Positions 45,971-57,870 of a stretch of 64,000 nt of DNA are shown here, in pieces (the first letter of the stretch is position 1; each line of letters begins with the position of its first letter). The notes under the pieces are model-generated. The model made no database searches. It was not told the origin of the DNA and was given only the letters and a program-made list of their open reading frames with translations. The stretch is from NCBI RefSeq assembly GCF_001427605.1, contig NZ_LMGZ01000023.1, positions 1 through 64,000 on the forward strand. Reading direction: 5' to 3'. This stretch comes from Devosia sp. Root635. GTDB lineage: Bacteria; Pseudomonadota; Alphaproteobacteria; Rhizobiales; Devosiaceae. The position numbers and the translations under genes were made by a program.

Positions 45971-46702
45971 TCAGTTGAAGCGGTAGCGCACCGTGCCCCG
46001 CACTTCATGCGTCCAGGCATTGGCGATGGAATAAGGATTGGCCGGGGTGCTGTTGGCGAGCGAATTGATGTAGAGGGCCCGGTAGCCGATATCGGCAACG
46101 ACCTGGCCGAAATCATAGCCTGCGCCGATCATGCCCGCCGCCGCGAAGCTGGTATTGCCGCCACGCGTATCGGGCACGCCCGGACCGGTAGTGATCATGC
46201 TGTTGAAGGCCACGCCGGCACCCGCGCCGACATAGCCGAACGCACCGCCTGCAGCGCCATAGCCGCCATTGCCGAAGCCGAAGTCGTAATAGGCGTTGGC
46301 CAGCAGGACAGTGGAGCGCAGCGACAGCTTGTGGACGCCATTGGCCAGGTTTGCCGAGCCGGCAATGGTGGTCTGCAGGCCTTCATTGACGAGATAGTCG
46401 CCGGTCACGTCGAAGCGCAGGCCGGTTCCGGTCTCGAAGCCCGCGCCGGCACCGATGGAATAGCCATAGCCCCAGCCATCGATGGCGAAGACCGTGTCGG
46501 GAATGCCCGAAGGATGGGTCACTTCCTTGGCCCAGAGCAGGTTCAGGCCGGCGCTGCCGCGCAGGTAGAACGAACCGGACACGCCGTAATCCACATCGGG
46601 GATTTCGATGATGGGCGGATAGTAGGGAAGATCGGCGGCGATCGCCTGCCCACCAATGACAGCGGCTCCCGCCACCATCATCGTAGCGATGAACTTACGC
46701 AT
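45971..46702 (-). CDS. Omp25/Omp31-like outer-membrane beta-barrel protein
   Basis: 243 residues from ATG 46702 (GAGG 8 nt upstream). Signal peptide MRKFIATMMVAGAAVIGGQAIA, then alternating amphipathic strands rich in Gly and aromatics (GSFYLRGSAGLNLLWAKEV; YSIGAGAGFETGTGLRFDVT; FAAAGMIGAGYDFGQVVADI), ending in the C-terminal signature RGTVRYRFN with a terminal strand. Small 8-stranded porin-like barrel of the rhizobial Omp25 type, which anchors or shields the outer membrane. A perfect CtrA box and a GANTC site lie upstream. Confidence 0.9.
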   Translation of the reverse strand: MRKFIATMMVAGAAVIGGQAIAADLPYYPPIIEIPDVDYGVSGSFYLRGSAGLNLLWAKEVTHPSGIPDTVFAIDGWGYGYSIGAGAGFETGTGLRFDVTGDYLVNEGLQTTIAGSANLANGVHKLSLRSTVLLANAYYDFGFGNGGYGAAGGAFGYVGAGAGVAFNSMITTGPGVPDTRGGNTSFAAAGMIGAGYDFGQVVADIGYRALYINSLANSTPANPYSIANAWTHEVRGTVRYRFN

Positions 46703-46764
46703 GTGAAACGTCCTCTGGATTGCCACGACACGAGTCGATTGCAGCCCAATATCGGATAAGTTCC

Positions 46765-46780
46765 TTAAAGCGCGCTTAAC
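46765..46780. promoter_or_regulatory. Perfect CtrA box upstream of the OMP gene
   Basis: TTAA-AGCGCGC-TTAA followed by C: a full match to the CtrA consensus with the right seven-base spacer, centred about 70 bp upstream of the OMP start. A further TTAA lies at 46789-46792 and a GANTC site (GAGTC) at 46732-46736 in the leader. CtrA is encoded in this window. Confidence 0.7.
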
Positions 46781-46846
46781 CTAAAAGCTTAACCCTAATG
46801 AGAGCACAACAGCACCATCGTAGTTAACCGTAAGTAAAGCCGTGCG

Positions 46847-48190
46847 TCATGCGACGTCGCGGATTGCCGCTTCGATCTGGGAAACCACGGCCGTCACCAG
46901 CGACGCGTCGTCGGCCTCGCCCATGACGCGGATGACCGGCTCGGTGCCCGAGGCGCGCACCACCAGCCGCCCGCCATTGCCCAGCATGGCCTCCGCATCG
47001 GCGATGGCCTGGATAACCTGCTTGTGCTCCAGCGGCTTGCCGGACTTGAACTTGACGCTGCGCAGCAGTTGCGGAACCTTGGTGAAACGGGCGCAAATCT
47101 CGGAAACGCTGCGCTCCCGCTGCTTGAGCACCGCCAGCAGTTGCAAAGCCGCCACCAGGCCATCGCCCGTGGTGGTGAAATCGGACAGGATGATGTGGCC
47201 CGATTGCTCGCCGCCCACATTGAAGCCCTTGCTCCGCATGGCTTCAAGTACGTAGCGGTCGCCGACCTGGGTGCGTTCGAGCGTAAGCCCCAGCGAGGTC
47301 AGGTAGCGTTCGAGACCGAGATTGGACATGACGGTAGCGACGATGCCCCCGCCGACGAGCATTTCACGCTCCAGCCAGCTCTGGGCGATCACCGCCATGA
47401 ACTGGTCGCCATCGACCACATCGCCCTTCTCATCGACGATGATGACGCGGTCGGCATCCCCGTCGAGGGCAATGCCGATATCGGCGCGCACTTCCTTGAC
47501 CTTGGCCGCCACGGCCTCGGGCGCGGTGGAGCCGACCTTGTCGTTGATGTTGAAGCCATCGGGCCGGTCGCCGATGGTGAAGACTTCGGCGCCCAGTTCC
47601 CACAGCGCCACCGGAGCGACCTTGTAGGCCGCGCCATTGGCGCAATCGAGCACGACACGCAGGCCGGCCAGGTCGGTGCCGCGCGGCAGGGTGCGCTTGG
47701 CATATTCGATGTAACGGGTGCGCGCTTCCTCGTCGCGATGGGCCCGGCCGATATCGCGGCCATGTGCCAGCAGCGCGGTCATGTCGCTGTCGATCAGCCG
47801 TTCGATCTCCAGTTCGACCTGGTCACTGAGCTTATAGCCGTCGGGACGGAACAGCTTGATGCCATTGTCGTCATAGGGATTGTGCGAGGCCGAGATCATC
47901 ACACCCAGGTCGGCGCGCAGCGAGCGCGTCAGCATGGCGACGGCAGGGGTCGGCATCGGACCGAGGAAGTATACGTCCATCCCCACCGCGGTAAAGCCGG
48001 CGCCCAGCGCGCTTTCGATCATGTAGCCGGAGCGGCGCGTATCCTTGCCGATCACCACGCGATTGCGATGGTCGCCGCGAACGAAGGTGTGGCCGGCCGC
48101 CATGCCGACGCGCAGCGCGAGCTCAGGCGTCAGCTTGGCGCCATTGGCCAGGCCACGAATTCCGTCGGTACCGAAATATTTGCGTGCCAT
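46847..48190 (-). CDS. glmM: Phosphoglucosamine mutase GlmM
   Basis: 447 residues from ATG 48190. Converts glucosamine-6-phosphate to the 1-phosphate for peptidoglycan and lipopolysaccharide. Seen: [13 protein letters not shown], active-site serine loop [17 protein letters not shown], metal-binding DGDADRVI, sugar-binding [10 protein letters not shown], and phosphate-binding [13 protein letters not shown]. Follows ftsH on the same strand (124 bp), an order common in many bacteria. Confidence 0.97.
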   Translation of the reverse strand: MARKYFGTDGIRGLANGAKLTPELALRVGMAAGHTFVRGDHRNRVVIGKDTRRSGYMIESALGAGFTAVGMDVYFLGPMPTPAVAMLTRSLRADLGVMISASHNPYDDNGIKLFRPDGYKLSDQVELEIERLIDSDMTALLAHGRDIGRAHRDEEARTRYIEYAKRTLPRGTDLAGLRVVLDCANGAAYKVAPVALWELGAEVFTIGDRPDGFNINDKVGSTAPEAVAAKVKEVRADIGIALDGDADRVIIVDEKGDVVDGDQFMAVIAQSWLEREMLVGGGIVATVMSNLGLERYLTSLGLTLERTQVGDRYVLEAMRSKGFNVGGEQSGHIILSDFTTTGDGLVAALQLLAVLKQRERSVSEICARFTKVPQLLRSVKFKSGKPLEHKQVIQAIADAEAMLGNGGRLVVRASGTEPVIRVMGEADDASLVTAVVSQIEAAIRDVA

Positions 48191-48314
48191 AGCGTGTGCT
48201 CCCCCGAACCGGCAATTCCGGTCGCGTCCAGTAATACCACTTTGGGGCGAAATAGCGGATATTGCCGTCAAGTAAAAGGGCCGCCTTGCAGCGACCCTTA
48301 AAAGTGTTATGCCC

Positions 48315-50243
<1,929 letters not shown>

Positions 50244-50689
50244 CAATCCTGTCCCGGAGAAGCCGGCGCGAAGAGGGCGCGGCGCGTGTGCCGAATGTAT
50301 GTCCGGCATTGGGGCGTTACAAGGGCAAGACCTGCGGTCCTTTGGGTGTCCCGTCCAGTCATAATGTCGCGATTGGGTTAATACGCGGTGGGGATTCGGT
50401 TGGTTCCATCAGGACGTACAGAGGTCCGCCTGCAATGCGGCTCGTGCTTGCGGGACGTTTCGAGATGACCCGTGAGGGTTGATCTGGCGCCTCCCTCCCC
50501 CTTGAGGGGAGGGATTGAGGGTGGGGGTGTCGAGGGTTCCGCAAGCATCGAGATGGTGGAGACCTCGACACCCCCACCCTGCTCGATTCAACGGACTTAG
50601 CTGAAGCTAAGTCCTATCTCGCTTCCCTCCCCTCAAGGGGGAGGGTGGGGCCGGTGGGCGACGCAAATAGTGCAACCACGGCACCAGGA
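50244..50689. other. ftsH upstream region with repeat
   Basis: 446 bp without a convincing gene. The part nearest ftsH must hold its promoter and leader. From 50490 onward it is filled by a family C repeat, so read-through from tilS would have to cross that element. Confidence 0.6.
50490..50650. repeat. Palindromic repeat family C, copy 8
   Basis: CTCCCTCCCCCTTGAGGGGA on the left and TCCCTCCCCTCAAGGGGGAG on the right. The centre holds CCTCGACACCCCCACCCT and a perfect small hairpin GGACTTAG/CTAAGTCC (50593-50614). The longest copy in the window. Confidence 0.85.
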
Positions 50690-51952
50690 TCAATCGATCA
50701 GCAGTTGCACGGTGATCCGCTCATCGAACGACCAGCCGCCCAGCGACAGCACACCGCCCTCCGCGTTGCGCACGATCGGCGCCGTGCGGATGGCTTCGGG
50801 CGGGGCGGTGACCTTGAAACCGAGGAATTCCTCGAGGCGATGGCGCGGCAGGTAATCGGCGACGCTGGCGGTGAGGCCGGCCTCGGGCGAGGTGTTGATG
50901 ATGCGGAAGCGCTCGTCCCAGACCAGTTCGCCATGCGGGGCCAGCGGGGCATCTGGCGGCAGCGCCCGGCCGGGCTCGCGCGCCACGACGACGGCATCGT
51001 CCTTGAGGCGGATGACGCAGCCAAGGACCGTGGTGGCCTTGGCGAGGCCGGCTGCGGCAATGGTCTGGCGCAGGCGCTCGACCTGGCCCAGGGCGCGCGG
51101 CTTCTGGCGGCCGCCCACGATGTTGAGCACGCGGCCGAGAAGGCGCGTGGAAATGGCGGGGCTGAGGCCGACGAACGGCATGAGCTCGATCCGCGCGGCC
51201 CCGAACCCGTCCAGCCGCACGATTTCGGTGAAGCAGCCATCCGCCATCTGGACGATTGCTGCGTCGGCTTCGGCCATGCGGGCGGCGAACACGGCCAGCG
51301 CGCCGGCGTCGAGGCCCAGGGCTGCCAGTTGAGGCATGGCCTGGCGCCAGCGGACGCGCTCGTAATGCGGATCGGTATTGGAGGGGTCCTGGGCCGGCGT
51401 GAGCCCTGCCCCGTCGACCACCGCGCGTAGGGCAGCCGGATCGACAGCAAGCAGCGGGCGATGCACGCGCACGCCTTCGATTTCGGTCATTTCGGTCATG
51501 CCCTTGAGGCCCTCGATGCCGCTGCCATGCGCCATGCGCATCAGCACCGTCTCGGCCTGGTCGTGGCGGTGATGAGCGGTGAGCAGCACAGTCGCGCCAT
51601 CCGCCTGCATGGCGGCACCCATCAGGCGGTAGCGCGCAATGCGGGCGGCCTCCTGCACCCCGGTCGCGGGCTTGGGTCCGGTCCAGGCCAGGCCGCGCGC
51701 GGCAAGGCCCAGCCCCTCGGCAACCCGCAGCACCATGGCGACTTCGCCAGCCGCTTCGGGGCGCAATCCGTGATCGACCGAGTAGACGAAAAGCCGGGGC
51801 GCAGCGGAAAGGCTCGCGGCCCAGCGCTGCGCCAGCACCATGAGGGCGAGGCTGTCAGCCCCGCCCGAAACGGCAAGGGCGATAGCCGGCTCATTCGCCA
51901 CCGCAGCGAACAAGGCATCGCGCCCTGCCACGTCCTCGAAAGAAGCCGTCAT
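50690..51952 (-). CDS. tilS: tRNA(Ile)-lysidine synthetase TilS
   Basis: 420 residues from ATG 51952, whose A overlaps the cpoB stop (ATGA). Adds lysine to C34 of the AUA-reading tRNA-Ile, an essential decoding step. Seen: PP-loop AVSGGADSLALMVLA, YSVDHGLR, TAHHRHDQAETVLMR, and a divergent C-terminal domain. Earlier in-frame starts would overlap the upstream gene further. Confidence 0.95.
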   Translation of the reverse strand: MTASFEDVAGRDALFAAVANEPAIALAVSGGADSLALMVLAQRWAASLSAAPRLFVYSVDHGLRPEAAGEVAMVLRVAEGLGLAARGLAWTGPKPATGVQEAARIARYRLMGAAMQADGATVLLTAHHRHDQAETVLMRMAHGSGIEGLKGMTEMTEIEGVRVHRPLLAVDPAALRAVVDGAGLTPAQDPSNTDPHYERVRWRQAMPQLAALGLDAGALAVFAARMAEADAAIVQMADGCFTEIVRLDGFGAARIELMPFVGLSPAISTRLLGRVLNIVGGRQKPRALGQVERLRQTIAAAGLAKATTVLGCVIRLKDDAVVVAREPGRALPPDAPLAPHGELVWDERFRIINTSPEAGLTASVADYLPRHRLEEFLGFKVTAPPEAIRTAPIVRNAEGGVLSLGGWSFDERITVQLLID

Positions 51953-52995
51953 GCGGGCGGGCATTCGGCCCGTGTCTTCTCCTCGCCCAGCCGCGTGACG
52001 AAGGCGGGCGCGAGCGTGGTGTAGCGCTTGTCGATCTCGGCAAAGGTGCGGCACGCGGTTTCCCGCTCGCCGGCGCCCGATAGCGACATGCCCAGCTTGA
52101 GCAGCAGGTCGGGCGCGCGCGGGCTGTCCGGGGCCTTCTGGAAGGCGGCGAGCAGCACTTCGGCGGCCTCGTCATAGGCGGCACGCCCGATCAGCACGTC
52201 ACCGAGGAAATTGGCGGCGTCGGTGGCCTGGGCGCTATCGGGATAGAGCGACAGGAACTGGCTGAACTGATCTTCGGCAAAAGCATAATCGCCCTTGGTG
52301 AAGGCGTCGTAGCCGGCGGCGAACTGGGCATCGGCATCGGCATTGCCGGACTTGGCCGCCGCCGGATCAAAGCTCAGATTCATCGGCTGGCCAGTGGTGA
52401 GGTCGACGCCACCCGCCGCGCCGGTGCCCACCAGCGGATCGGCGGATTCGCCCAGCGCATCGGCCGGCGCCGCGCTGCCATCGGTAAAGGTTGGGTCGAA
52501 CTCGGCCTCGCCGGGCAGCGGCTGCACGCCCTGCTCGGGAATATCGGTCAGCGGCACGCCGTCGGCGTCGGCCGGGATGGCATTGGGGTCCTGCGGCAGT
52601 GCCTCGGGCTGCGTCACGCCGCCCGCTTGGCCTGCCGCATCAGGTTTTGGGCCGGCACCGCCTTCCAGCGCCTGGAAGCGGAATTCATTGTCTTCCTGCA
52701 TGCGATTGAGGATTTCCTGCAGCTGGGTGAGCTGGAAGGTCAGGCCCTCGATCTGCCCGTTCTGCAGGCGGAGCTGTTCTTCGAGCTGCTGGATGCGCAC
52801 CATGAGCTGCGCCGCATCCTGGGTCTGGGCCACATGGATGCGGGCGGGCGCGGCATTGGTCAGGGTCAGCCCCCCCAGCTCGGCCGGCGGCAGGGGCGTC
52901 ACCTGGGCGGCCATGCCCGGAACGGTGATGCCGAGGGCGAGCGCCAGCGTGCAAAGCGCGGTGCGTCCCCTTTTGAGATAGACCGATAACTTCAA
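51949..52995 (-). CDS. cpoB: Cell division coordinator CpoB (YbgF)
   Basis: 348 residues from TTG 52995, chosen because GGAGG lies six bases upstream; no ATG is close to the signal peptide (LKRGRTALCTLALALGITVP...MAAQ). Periplasmic protein of the Tol-Pal system. Seen: coiled-coil trimerisation segment (QLMVRIQQLEEQLRLQNGQI), a long acidic and proline-rich linker, and a C-terminal TPR domain (YDAFTKGDYAFAEDQFSQFL; AANFLGDVLIGRAAYDEAAE). Follows pal; couples to tilS by ATGA overlap. Confidence 0.92.
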   Translation of the reverse strand: MKLSVYLKRGRTALCTLALALGITVPGMAAQVTPLPPAELGGLTLTNAAPARIHVAQTQDAAQLMVRIQQLEEQLRLQNGQIEGLTFQLTQLQEILNRMQEDNEFRFQALEGGAGPKPDAAGQAGGVTQPEALPQDPNAIPADADGVPLTDIPEQGVQPLPGEAEFDPTFTDGSAAPADALGESADPLVGTGAAGGVDLTTGQPMNLSFDPAAAKSGNADADAQFAAGYDAFTKGDYAFAEDQFSQFLSLYPDSAQATDAANFLGDVLIGRAAYDEAAEVLLAAFQKAPDSPRAPDLLLKLGMSLSGAGERETACRTFAEIDKRYTTLAPAFVTRLGEEKTRAECPPA

Positions 52996-53079
52996 ACGAC
53001 GCCTCCAAACGCGCTGGACCCGAGGCCACCAACATGGTGCCGATGGGGCTGCCGATAAAGAGCAATTTTGGTCAAAAGA

Positions 53080-53114
53080 AAGCGCCCGGGCCAAATACAT
53101 GGCTCCGGGCGCTA
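53080..53114 (-). terminator. Hairpin between pal and cpoB
   Basis: AGCGCCCGGG and CTCCGGGCGCT form a stem around CCAAATACATGG. No T-run. It may dampen read-through from pal into cpoB or stabilise the pal transcript. Confidence 0.4.
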
Positions 53115-53162
53115 TTGCCTCCAGTTTGCACTGGATTGCCTCGGCCTTGCGGCCGGTATGGC

Positions 53163-53657
53163 TTACTGGACGACCGTGACCGCGCGGCGGTTCTGGCTCC
53201 AGCAGGAAATGTCGTTGCAGATGGCCACCGGCCGTTCCTTGCCGAAGGACTGGCTGGTGATGCGCTGACCGTTGACGCCGCGCGAGACCAGGTAGTTCAC
53301 GACCACCGAGGCGCGGCGGGCGCCCAGGGCGATATTGTATTCGCGGGTGCCGCGCTCGTCGGCATGGCCTTCGATCATGATGCGGTAATTCTGGTACTGG
53401 TTGAGCCAGGCCGCCTGCTTGTCGAGGGTAGCCGAGGCTTCGGCGGTGAGGCTGCTCGAATCGGTCTCGAAGAACACGCGGTCACCGACCGACACGAGGA
53501 ATTCCTGCTGGCTGCCCGGCGCGCCGCCGCCCGGCCCCAGATTGCCGACACCGGTCGGCATGGTATTGGGCGTCCGCGAACAGGCCGCAATGACCGCTAC
53601 GAAAAGCAGCATCGCGGCAGCGCGCAATGCGGTGTTGAGTTGTGCGGGAATGACCAC
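53163..53657 (-). CDS. pal: Peptidoglycan-associated lipoprotein Pal
   Basis: 164 residues from GTG 53657 with AGGAG six bases upstream. Lipoprotein signal (AAAMLLFVAVIAAC, lipobox IAAC), linker, and OmpA-like domain with the peptidoglycan contact helix (RIMIEGHADERGTREYNIAL; GARRASVVVNYLVSRGVN). Anchored in the outer membrane, it binds peptidoglycan and TolB, and helps constrict the envelope at division. A CtrA- and cell-cycle-linked gene in Caulobacter. The adjacent gap to tolB holds a repeat. Confidence 0.96.
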   Translation of the reverse strand: MVIPAQLNTALRAAAMLLFVAVIAACSRTPNTMPTGVGNLGPGGGAPGSQQEFLVSVGDRVFFETDSSSLTAEASATLDKQAAWLNQYQNYRIMIEGHADERGTREYNIALGARRASVVVNYLVSRGVNGQRITSQSFGKERPVAICNDISCWSQNRRAVTVVQ

Positions 53658-53982
53658 GGGAGGCTCCTGAAAGGCAACAATCTTAAGCACGGCATTTACC
53701 GCGCTTAATCTTAAGGCCGGGTTTGCCGGAGTGGTTAATCTTGTCCTATTCGGGCGCGAATGTGGCGGGAATCCTGGCTTTTTTGTGATGATGCCGGTTT
53801 GCCACAGGGCTGGGAATGATCACGTTAAGGTTAAGTGGGAAGCCTTCGCCTCTCCCTTCGGGGAGAGGTCGACTTGCGAAGCAAGGCGGGTGAGGGGGCC
53901 TTCCCCACGCACCGCACCCGGTAAAGGCCCCCTCACCCGGCCTTCGGCCGACCTCTCCCCCAAAGGGCGAGGTGAAGAGGTG
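53658..53982. other. tolB-pal intergenic region with repeat family D
   Basis: 325 bp without a gene. Several TTAA half-sites at 53683-53740 (none at CtrA spacing), then the repeat at 53844-53975. Because of this gap pal may have its own promoter separate from tolQRAB. Confidence 0.55.
53844..53975. repeat. Palindromic repeat family D, copy 2
   Basis: TTCGCCTCTCCCTTCGGGGA left and TCTCCCCCAAAGGGCGAGGTG right arms; inner GGTGAGGGGGCCTT and AAGGCCCCCTCACCCG. Matches the copy at 25602-25737, including the shared GCACCGCACCC loop. Within the tol-pal gene group. Confidence 0.8.
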
Positions 53983-55293
53983 CTACCCCCGCAGCCCGGA
54001 CCACGCCGGATCGGACGCATAGCTCTCGGTGGGGATCGTCAGCAAATTCCGACCCCAGATGTCGACGCTCATCAGTTTGGGGCCGTCATTGCCGCCCGGA
54101 TCCTGGAAGAACATGATGACGCGGCCATTGGGCGCCCAGGTGGGGCCTTCGGCGTGGAAGCTCGAATAGAGCATGCGCTCGCCGCTTCCGTCCGGGTTCA
54201 TGATGCCGATATTGAACTGGCCGCCCGACTGGCGGGTGAAGGCGATGAGATCGCCCTTGGGCGCCCAGACCGGGGTGGAGTAGCTGCCCTGGCCGAAGCT
54301 GATGCGCTGCGCGTTACCGCCGCCTGAACCCATCATGTAGATCTGCGGCGAGCCGCCACGATCGGATTCAAAGACGATGCGGCTGCCATCGGGCGAATAG
54401 GACGGGCCGGTATCGATGGCCGCGCCCGAGGTGAGCTGCTGCGGCGTGCCGCCGCCGGTGCCCACGGCATAGATATTGGTGGCGCCGCCCTGCTCCACCG
54501 AAAAGACCACGGTGCCGCCATCGGGCGAGAAGCGCGGCGCAAAGGTCATGGCGCCGACATTGGCCAGCCGCTGCTGGCGGCCGGTCGAAAGCTGCAGCAG
54601 GTAGACCTGCGGATTGCCGTCGGCGAAGTTCATATAGGTGACCATGTCGCCATTGGGCGCGAAGCGCGGCGTCAAGGCCATGGTCGACCCATCCGTCAGG
54701 TACTGCACGTTGGCGCCGTCCTGATCCATGATGGCCAGGCGCCGCACGCGATTGGCCTTGGGACCGCTTTCGGCGGTGTAGATGACGCGGGTATCGAAAT
54801 AGCCGGTGCTGCCGGCCAGCGACTCATAGATGGCGTCGGAAATGATATGGCCAACGCGGCGCGCCGAATTGGGATCGGTATTGTAGCTCTTGCCGACCAC
54901 TTGGGCGGCCTGCTGGGTATCCCAGACGCGCACCGACGACGAGATTTGCCCGCCGCGCTCGACCCCGCCCATCACCAGCGCATCGACATTGGCGGTGCGC
55001 CAGGTGGCGAAATCGGGCGTGTTGTTGACGTCGCCCACCTGGATGGGCAGCGAGGCCGGATCGAGCGGCAGGAACAGGCCCGAGCGGCGCAGGTTGTTGC
55101 GCACGATATCGGCGATTTCCTTGCCGAAGGTCGGGTCGGACGAGGCGAAATCGGGAATGGCGATCGGCAGGGGCTGGAAATTGGCGCCCTCCACCACGAT
55201 GCGCAACTGCGCCATCGCCATGGAGGAGCCGGCCAGCAGGGCCCCGCCAGCCAGGCCAAGCTTGAGCGCGTTGCGCCGGGTAATCAGGGTCAT
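53983..55293 (-). CDS. tolB: Tol-Pal system beta-propeller protein TolB
   Basis: 436 residues from ATG 55293. Periplasmic propeller that links TolA and Pal. Seen: an N-terminal alpha/beta domain (IPDFASSDPTFGKEIADIVR) and six-bladed propeller with repeated SPDG/APNG blades (LTPRFAPNGDMVTYM; FAPRFSPDGGTVVFS; GPSYSPDGSRIVFESDR). The signal peptide begins MTLITRRNALKLGLAGGALL, which carries a twin-arginine pattern, unlike the usual Sec-type TolB. Gap of 61 nt to tolA. Confidence 0.96.
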   Translation of the reverse strand: MTLITRRNALKLGLAGGALLAGSSMAMAQLRIVVEGANFQPLPIAIPDFASSDPTFGKEIADIVRNNLRRSGLFLPLDPASLPIQVGDVNNTPDFATWRTANVDALVMGGVERGGQISSSVRVWDTQQAAQVVGKSYNTDPNSARRVGHIISDAIYESLAGSTGYFDTRVIYTAESGPKANRVRRLAIMDQDGANVQYLTDGSTMALTPRFAPNGDMVTYMNFADGNPQVYLLQLSTGRQQRLANVGAMTFAPRFSPDGGTVVFSVEQGGATNIYAVGTGGGTPQQLTSGAAIDTGPSYSPDGSRIVFESDRGGSPQIYMMGSGGGNAQRISFGQGSYSTPVWAPKGDLIAFTRQSGGQFNIGIMNPDGSGERMLYSSFHAEGPTWAPNGRVIMFFQDPGGNDGPKLMSVDIWGRNLLTIPTESYASDPAWSGLRG

Positions 55294-55354
55294 GTTCGGT
55301 CTCCATTCTCCGCCGTCGGCAGGCATTCTGCCCGCCAGACGTGCCAATTCAAAA

Positions 55355-56455
55355 TCACGGCCGCAGTTCCACGTCGATCTGCCGCCATTCGTCATAGGCC
55401 TCCGCCGAGAGGCGGTAGGGTCCGCAATTCATCACCGCCCGCTGCGCCGCCCGCGCAATGGCGCCGCCTGCCTGCGAGGCGTCGGCCGAAATGATGGCCG
55501 GCGTGCCGTTGACCGTGCCGTCCGGATTGAGGCTCACCATCAGCCGCACATTGAGGCCGCTGTTGATGTCGCTGGGCAACAGGTTCCAGCATTGCTTGAT
55601 CTGGCCCACCAGCCCGTCGATCTCCGACTGGCTCAGGCGCGCCGAAGTGCCATCGGTATCGCCAAGCGTCGGCGTGCCGCCCTGCCCGGTGGTGCCGCCG
55701 GTGGTGTTGTCGTTGTTGATGATGGCAGAAATATCGTCAGCCAGCGACGCATCGAGCTGCGGCGTCGGCTGCTGCTGCTCGGCCTGCTGCGCGGCGGCCT
55801 GGCGCTGGCGTTCTTCTTCCTCGCGCTTCTTGCGCTCGGCCTCGGCAGCGGCGAACTGCTGGCGCTTCTGTTCGAGATTGGCCGGGCGGCTCGCTGGCAC
55901 CGGCGCCGCCACCTGCGGCGTCGGCGGCTCGGGCTCAGGCACTGGTTCCGGCTCGGGCTCTGGTTCGGGCTCCGGCGTGGGCGTCGGCACAGGAGCCGGT
56001 TCCGGCTCGGGCGGCGGCGTGGGCCGCGTCGCAGGCACCGGGGGTACGGCCGGTTCGGGCTCGGGTTCCGGTGCCGGCTCCGGCGCCGGGGCAGGTTCGG
56101 GCTCCGGCTCGGGCACCGGTTCCGGCATAGTCTCGGGAGCCGGGGCGGTATTGGTCACCGGAGCCGGCGTTGGAATGTCGGCCGGCGACGGGGTCACCTG
56201 GTCTTCTTCGGTATTGCCGGTGGGCTGAGCCAGTTCGGCTTGCCTGTCGTCGGCGACGATGGAGGGCGTTTCGGTCTCAACGATCTGGCTGTCGAGTTGG
56301 CCGGCGCGGATATTGGAGAATTCCTCGACCGGCACGAGATCGACCGAGATCGATTCCACGGCAGGCGTCAGCGGTTCGGAAAACCCCAGATTGATGAGGC
56401 CGATAGTCAGCACAGCGATGTGGGCGACGATCGAAACCGCTAGGCCGGTGCGCAC
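55355..56455 (-). CDS. tolA: Tol-Pal system protein TolA
   Basis: 366 residues. Inner-membrane protein that spans the periplasm to TolB and Pal using proton-motive force through TolQR. Seen: one N-terminal membrane helix ([20 protein letters not shown]), a long periplasmic arm with EP/PEPEP repeats (about residues 100-185) followed by a charged Gln/Glu coiled coil ([18 protein letters not shown]), and a C-terminal TolA/TonB-like domain ([20 protein letters not shown]). The Pro-Glu arm replaces the Ala/Lys helix of enterobacterial TolA. The EP repeats show as a purine/pyrimidine-skewed, low-complexity DNA tract. Confidence 0.93.
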   Translation of the reverse strand: MRTGLAVSIVAHIAVLTIGLINLGFSEPLTPAVESISVDLVPVEEFSNIRAGQLDSQIVETETPSIVADDRQAELAQPTGNTEEDQVTPSPADIPTPAPVTNTAPAPETMPEPVPEPEPEPAPAPEPAPEPEPEPAVPPVPATRPTPPPEPEPAPVPTPTPEPEPEPEPEPVPEPEPPTPQVAAPVPASRPANLEQKRQQFAAAEAERKKREEEERQRQAAAQQAEQQQPTPQLDASLADDISAIINNDNTTGGTTGQGGTPTLGDTDGTSARLSQSEIDGLVGQIKQCWNLLPSDINSGLNVRLMVSLNPDGTVNGTPAIISADASQAGGAIARAAQRAVMNCGPYRLSAEAYDEWRQIDVELRP

Positions 56456-56459
56456 TGGA

Positions 56460-56906
56460 CTAGCCCGGTTCCCGCTCGGTGATGAGGCCGATCTTGGTGA
56501 AGCCCGCAGCGGACAAAATGCCCATGACGCGCATCACCGAGCCATAGTTGGCGCTGGTATCGCCACGCAGGAAAATACGATCCTCGGTGCCATTGGCCGC
56601 CTTGGCCGTCACGCTGGCCACAAGGTCGGTCTCGGCAACCACATCCTCGTCGACATAGATCGTGCCTTCCGGCGTCACTGCCACGGTGATCGGCTGGGTC
56701 TGGCTCGGCATCTCATTGGCCGCGGTCTGCGGCAGGTCGATGGGCACGCCGGCCGTCATCATCGGCGCGGCCACCATGAAGATGATGAGCAGCACCAGCA
56801 TGACGTCGACCATCGGCGTCACGTTGATCTCGCTCATGATCGCCCGTTTCTTGCGGCGCCGGCGGCGCCCGCCGCCTCCGCCGCCTGCTGCGGCACCCAT
56901 GCCCAT
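56460..56906 (-). CDS. tolR: Tol-Pal system protein TolR
   Basis: 148 residues from ATG 56906. Proton-channel partner of TolQ (ExbD-like). Seen: a Gly stretch and a very basic patch (RRRRRKKR) at residues 14-21, then [20 protein letters not shown] with the conserved channel Asp in [10 protein letters not shown], and a periplasmic domain ending in [23 protein letters not shown] sequence. It starts one base after the tolQ stop. Confidence 0.96.
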   Translation of the reverse strand: MGMGAAAGGGGGGRRRRRKKRAIMSEINVTPMVDVMLVLLIIFMVAAPMMTAGVPIDLPQTAANEMPSQTQPITVAVTPEGTIYVDEDVVAETDLVASVTAKAANGTEDRIFLRGDTSANYGSVMRVMGILSAAGFTKIGLITEREPG

Positions 56907-56907
56907 G

Positions 56908-57618
<711 letters not shown>

Positions 57619-57870
57619 GTCGTGATCCCTTTTGGCCCGGTTCGCTTGACCGACCCTCAAGCATCAGGCGATGGGGTCGAAATCTGTCAAAATTAAGAGA
57701 AATGCCCGGAGAACCGGCCCTTTGCCGGACGGCTCCCGGACACGTGTCCGCTTTGCCGCAATTATGGTCAAGAAGAGGTTAAGAAAGAGAGTCGGGGCGC
57801 CGAACCGCTTCACTTCCGCGTGACGGCAAGTGCAGCTAACATGAGGCATCCCGGCACGGAGGCTTCTGGC

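Noticed and set aside
53683..53740. Cluster of TTAA motifs upstream of pal as CtrA sites
   Set aside because: None of the pairs has the seven-base spacing; probably AT-rich promoter DNA.
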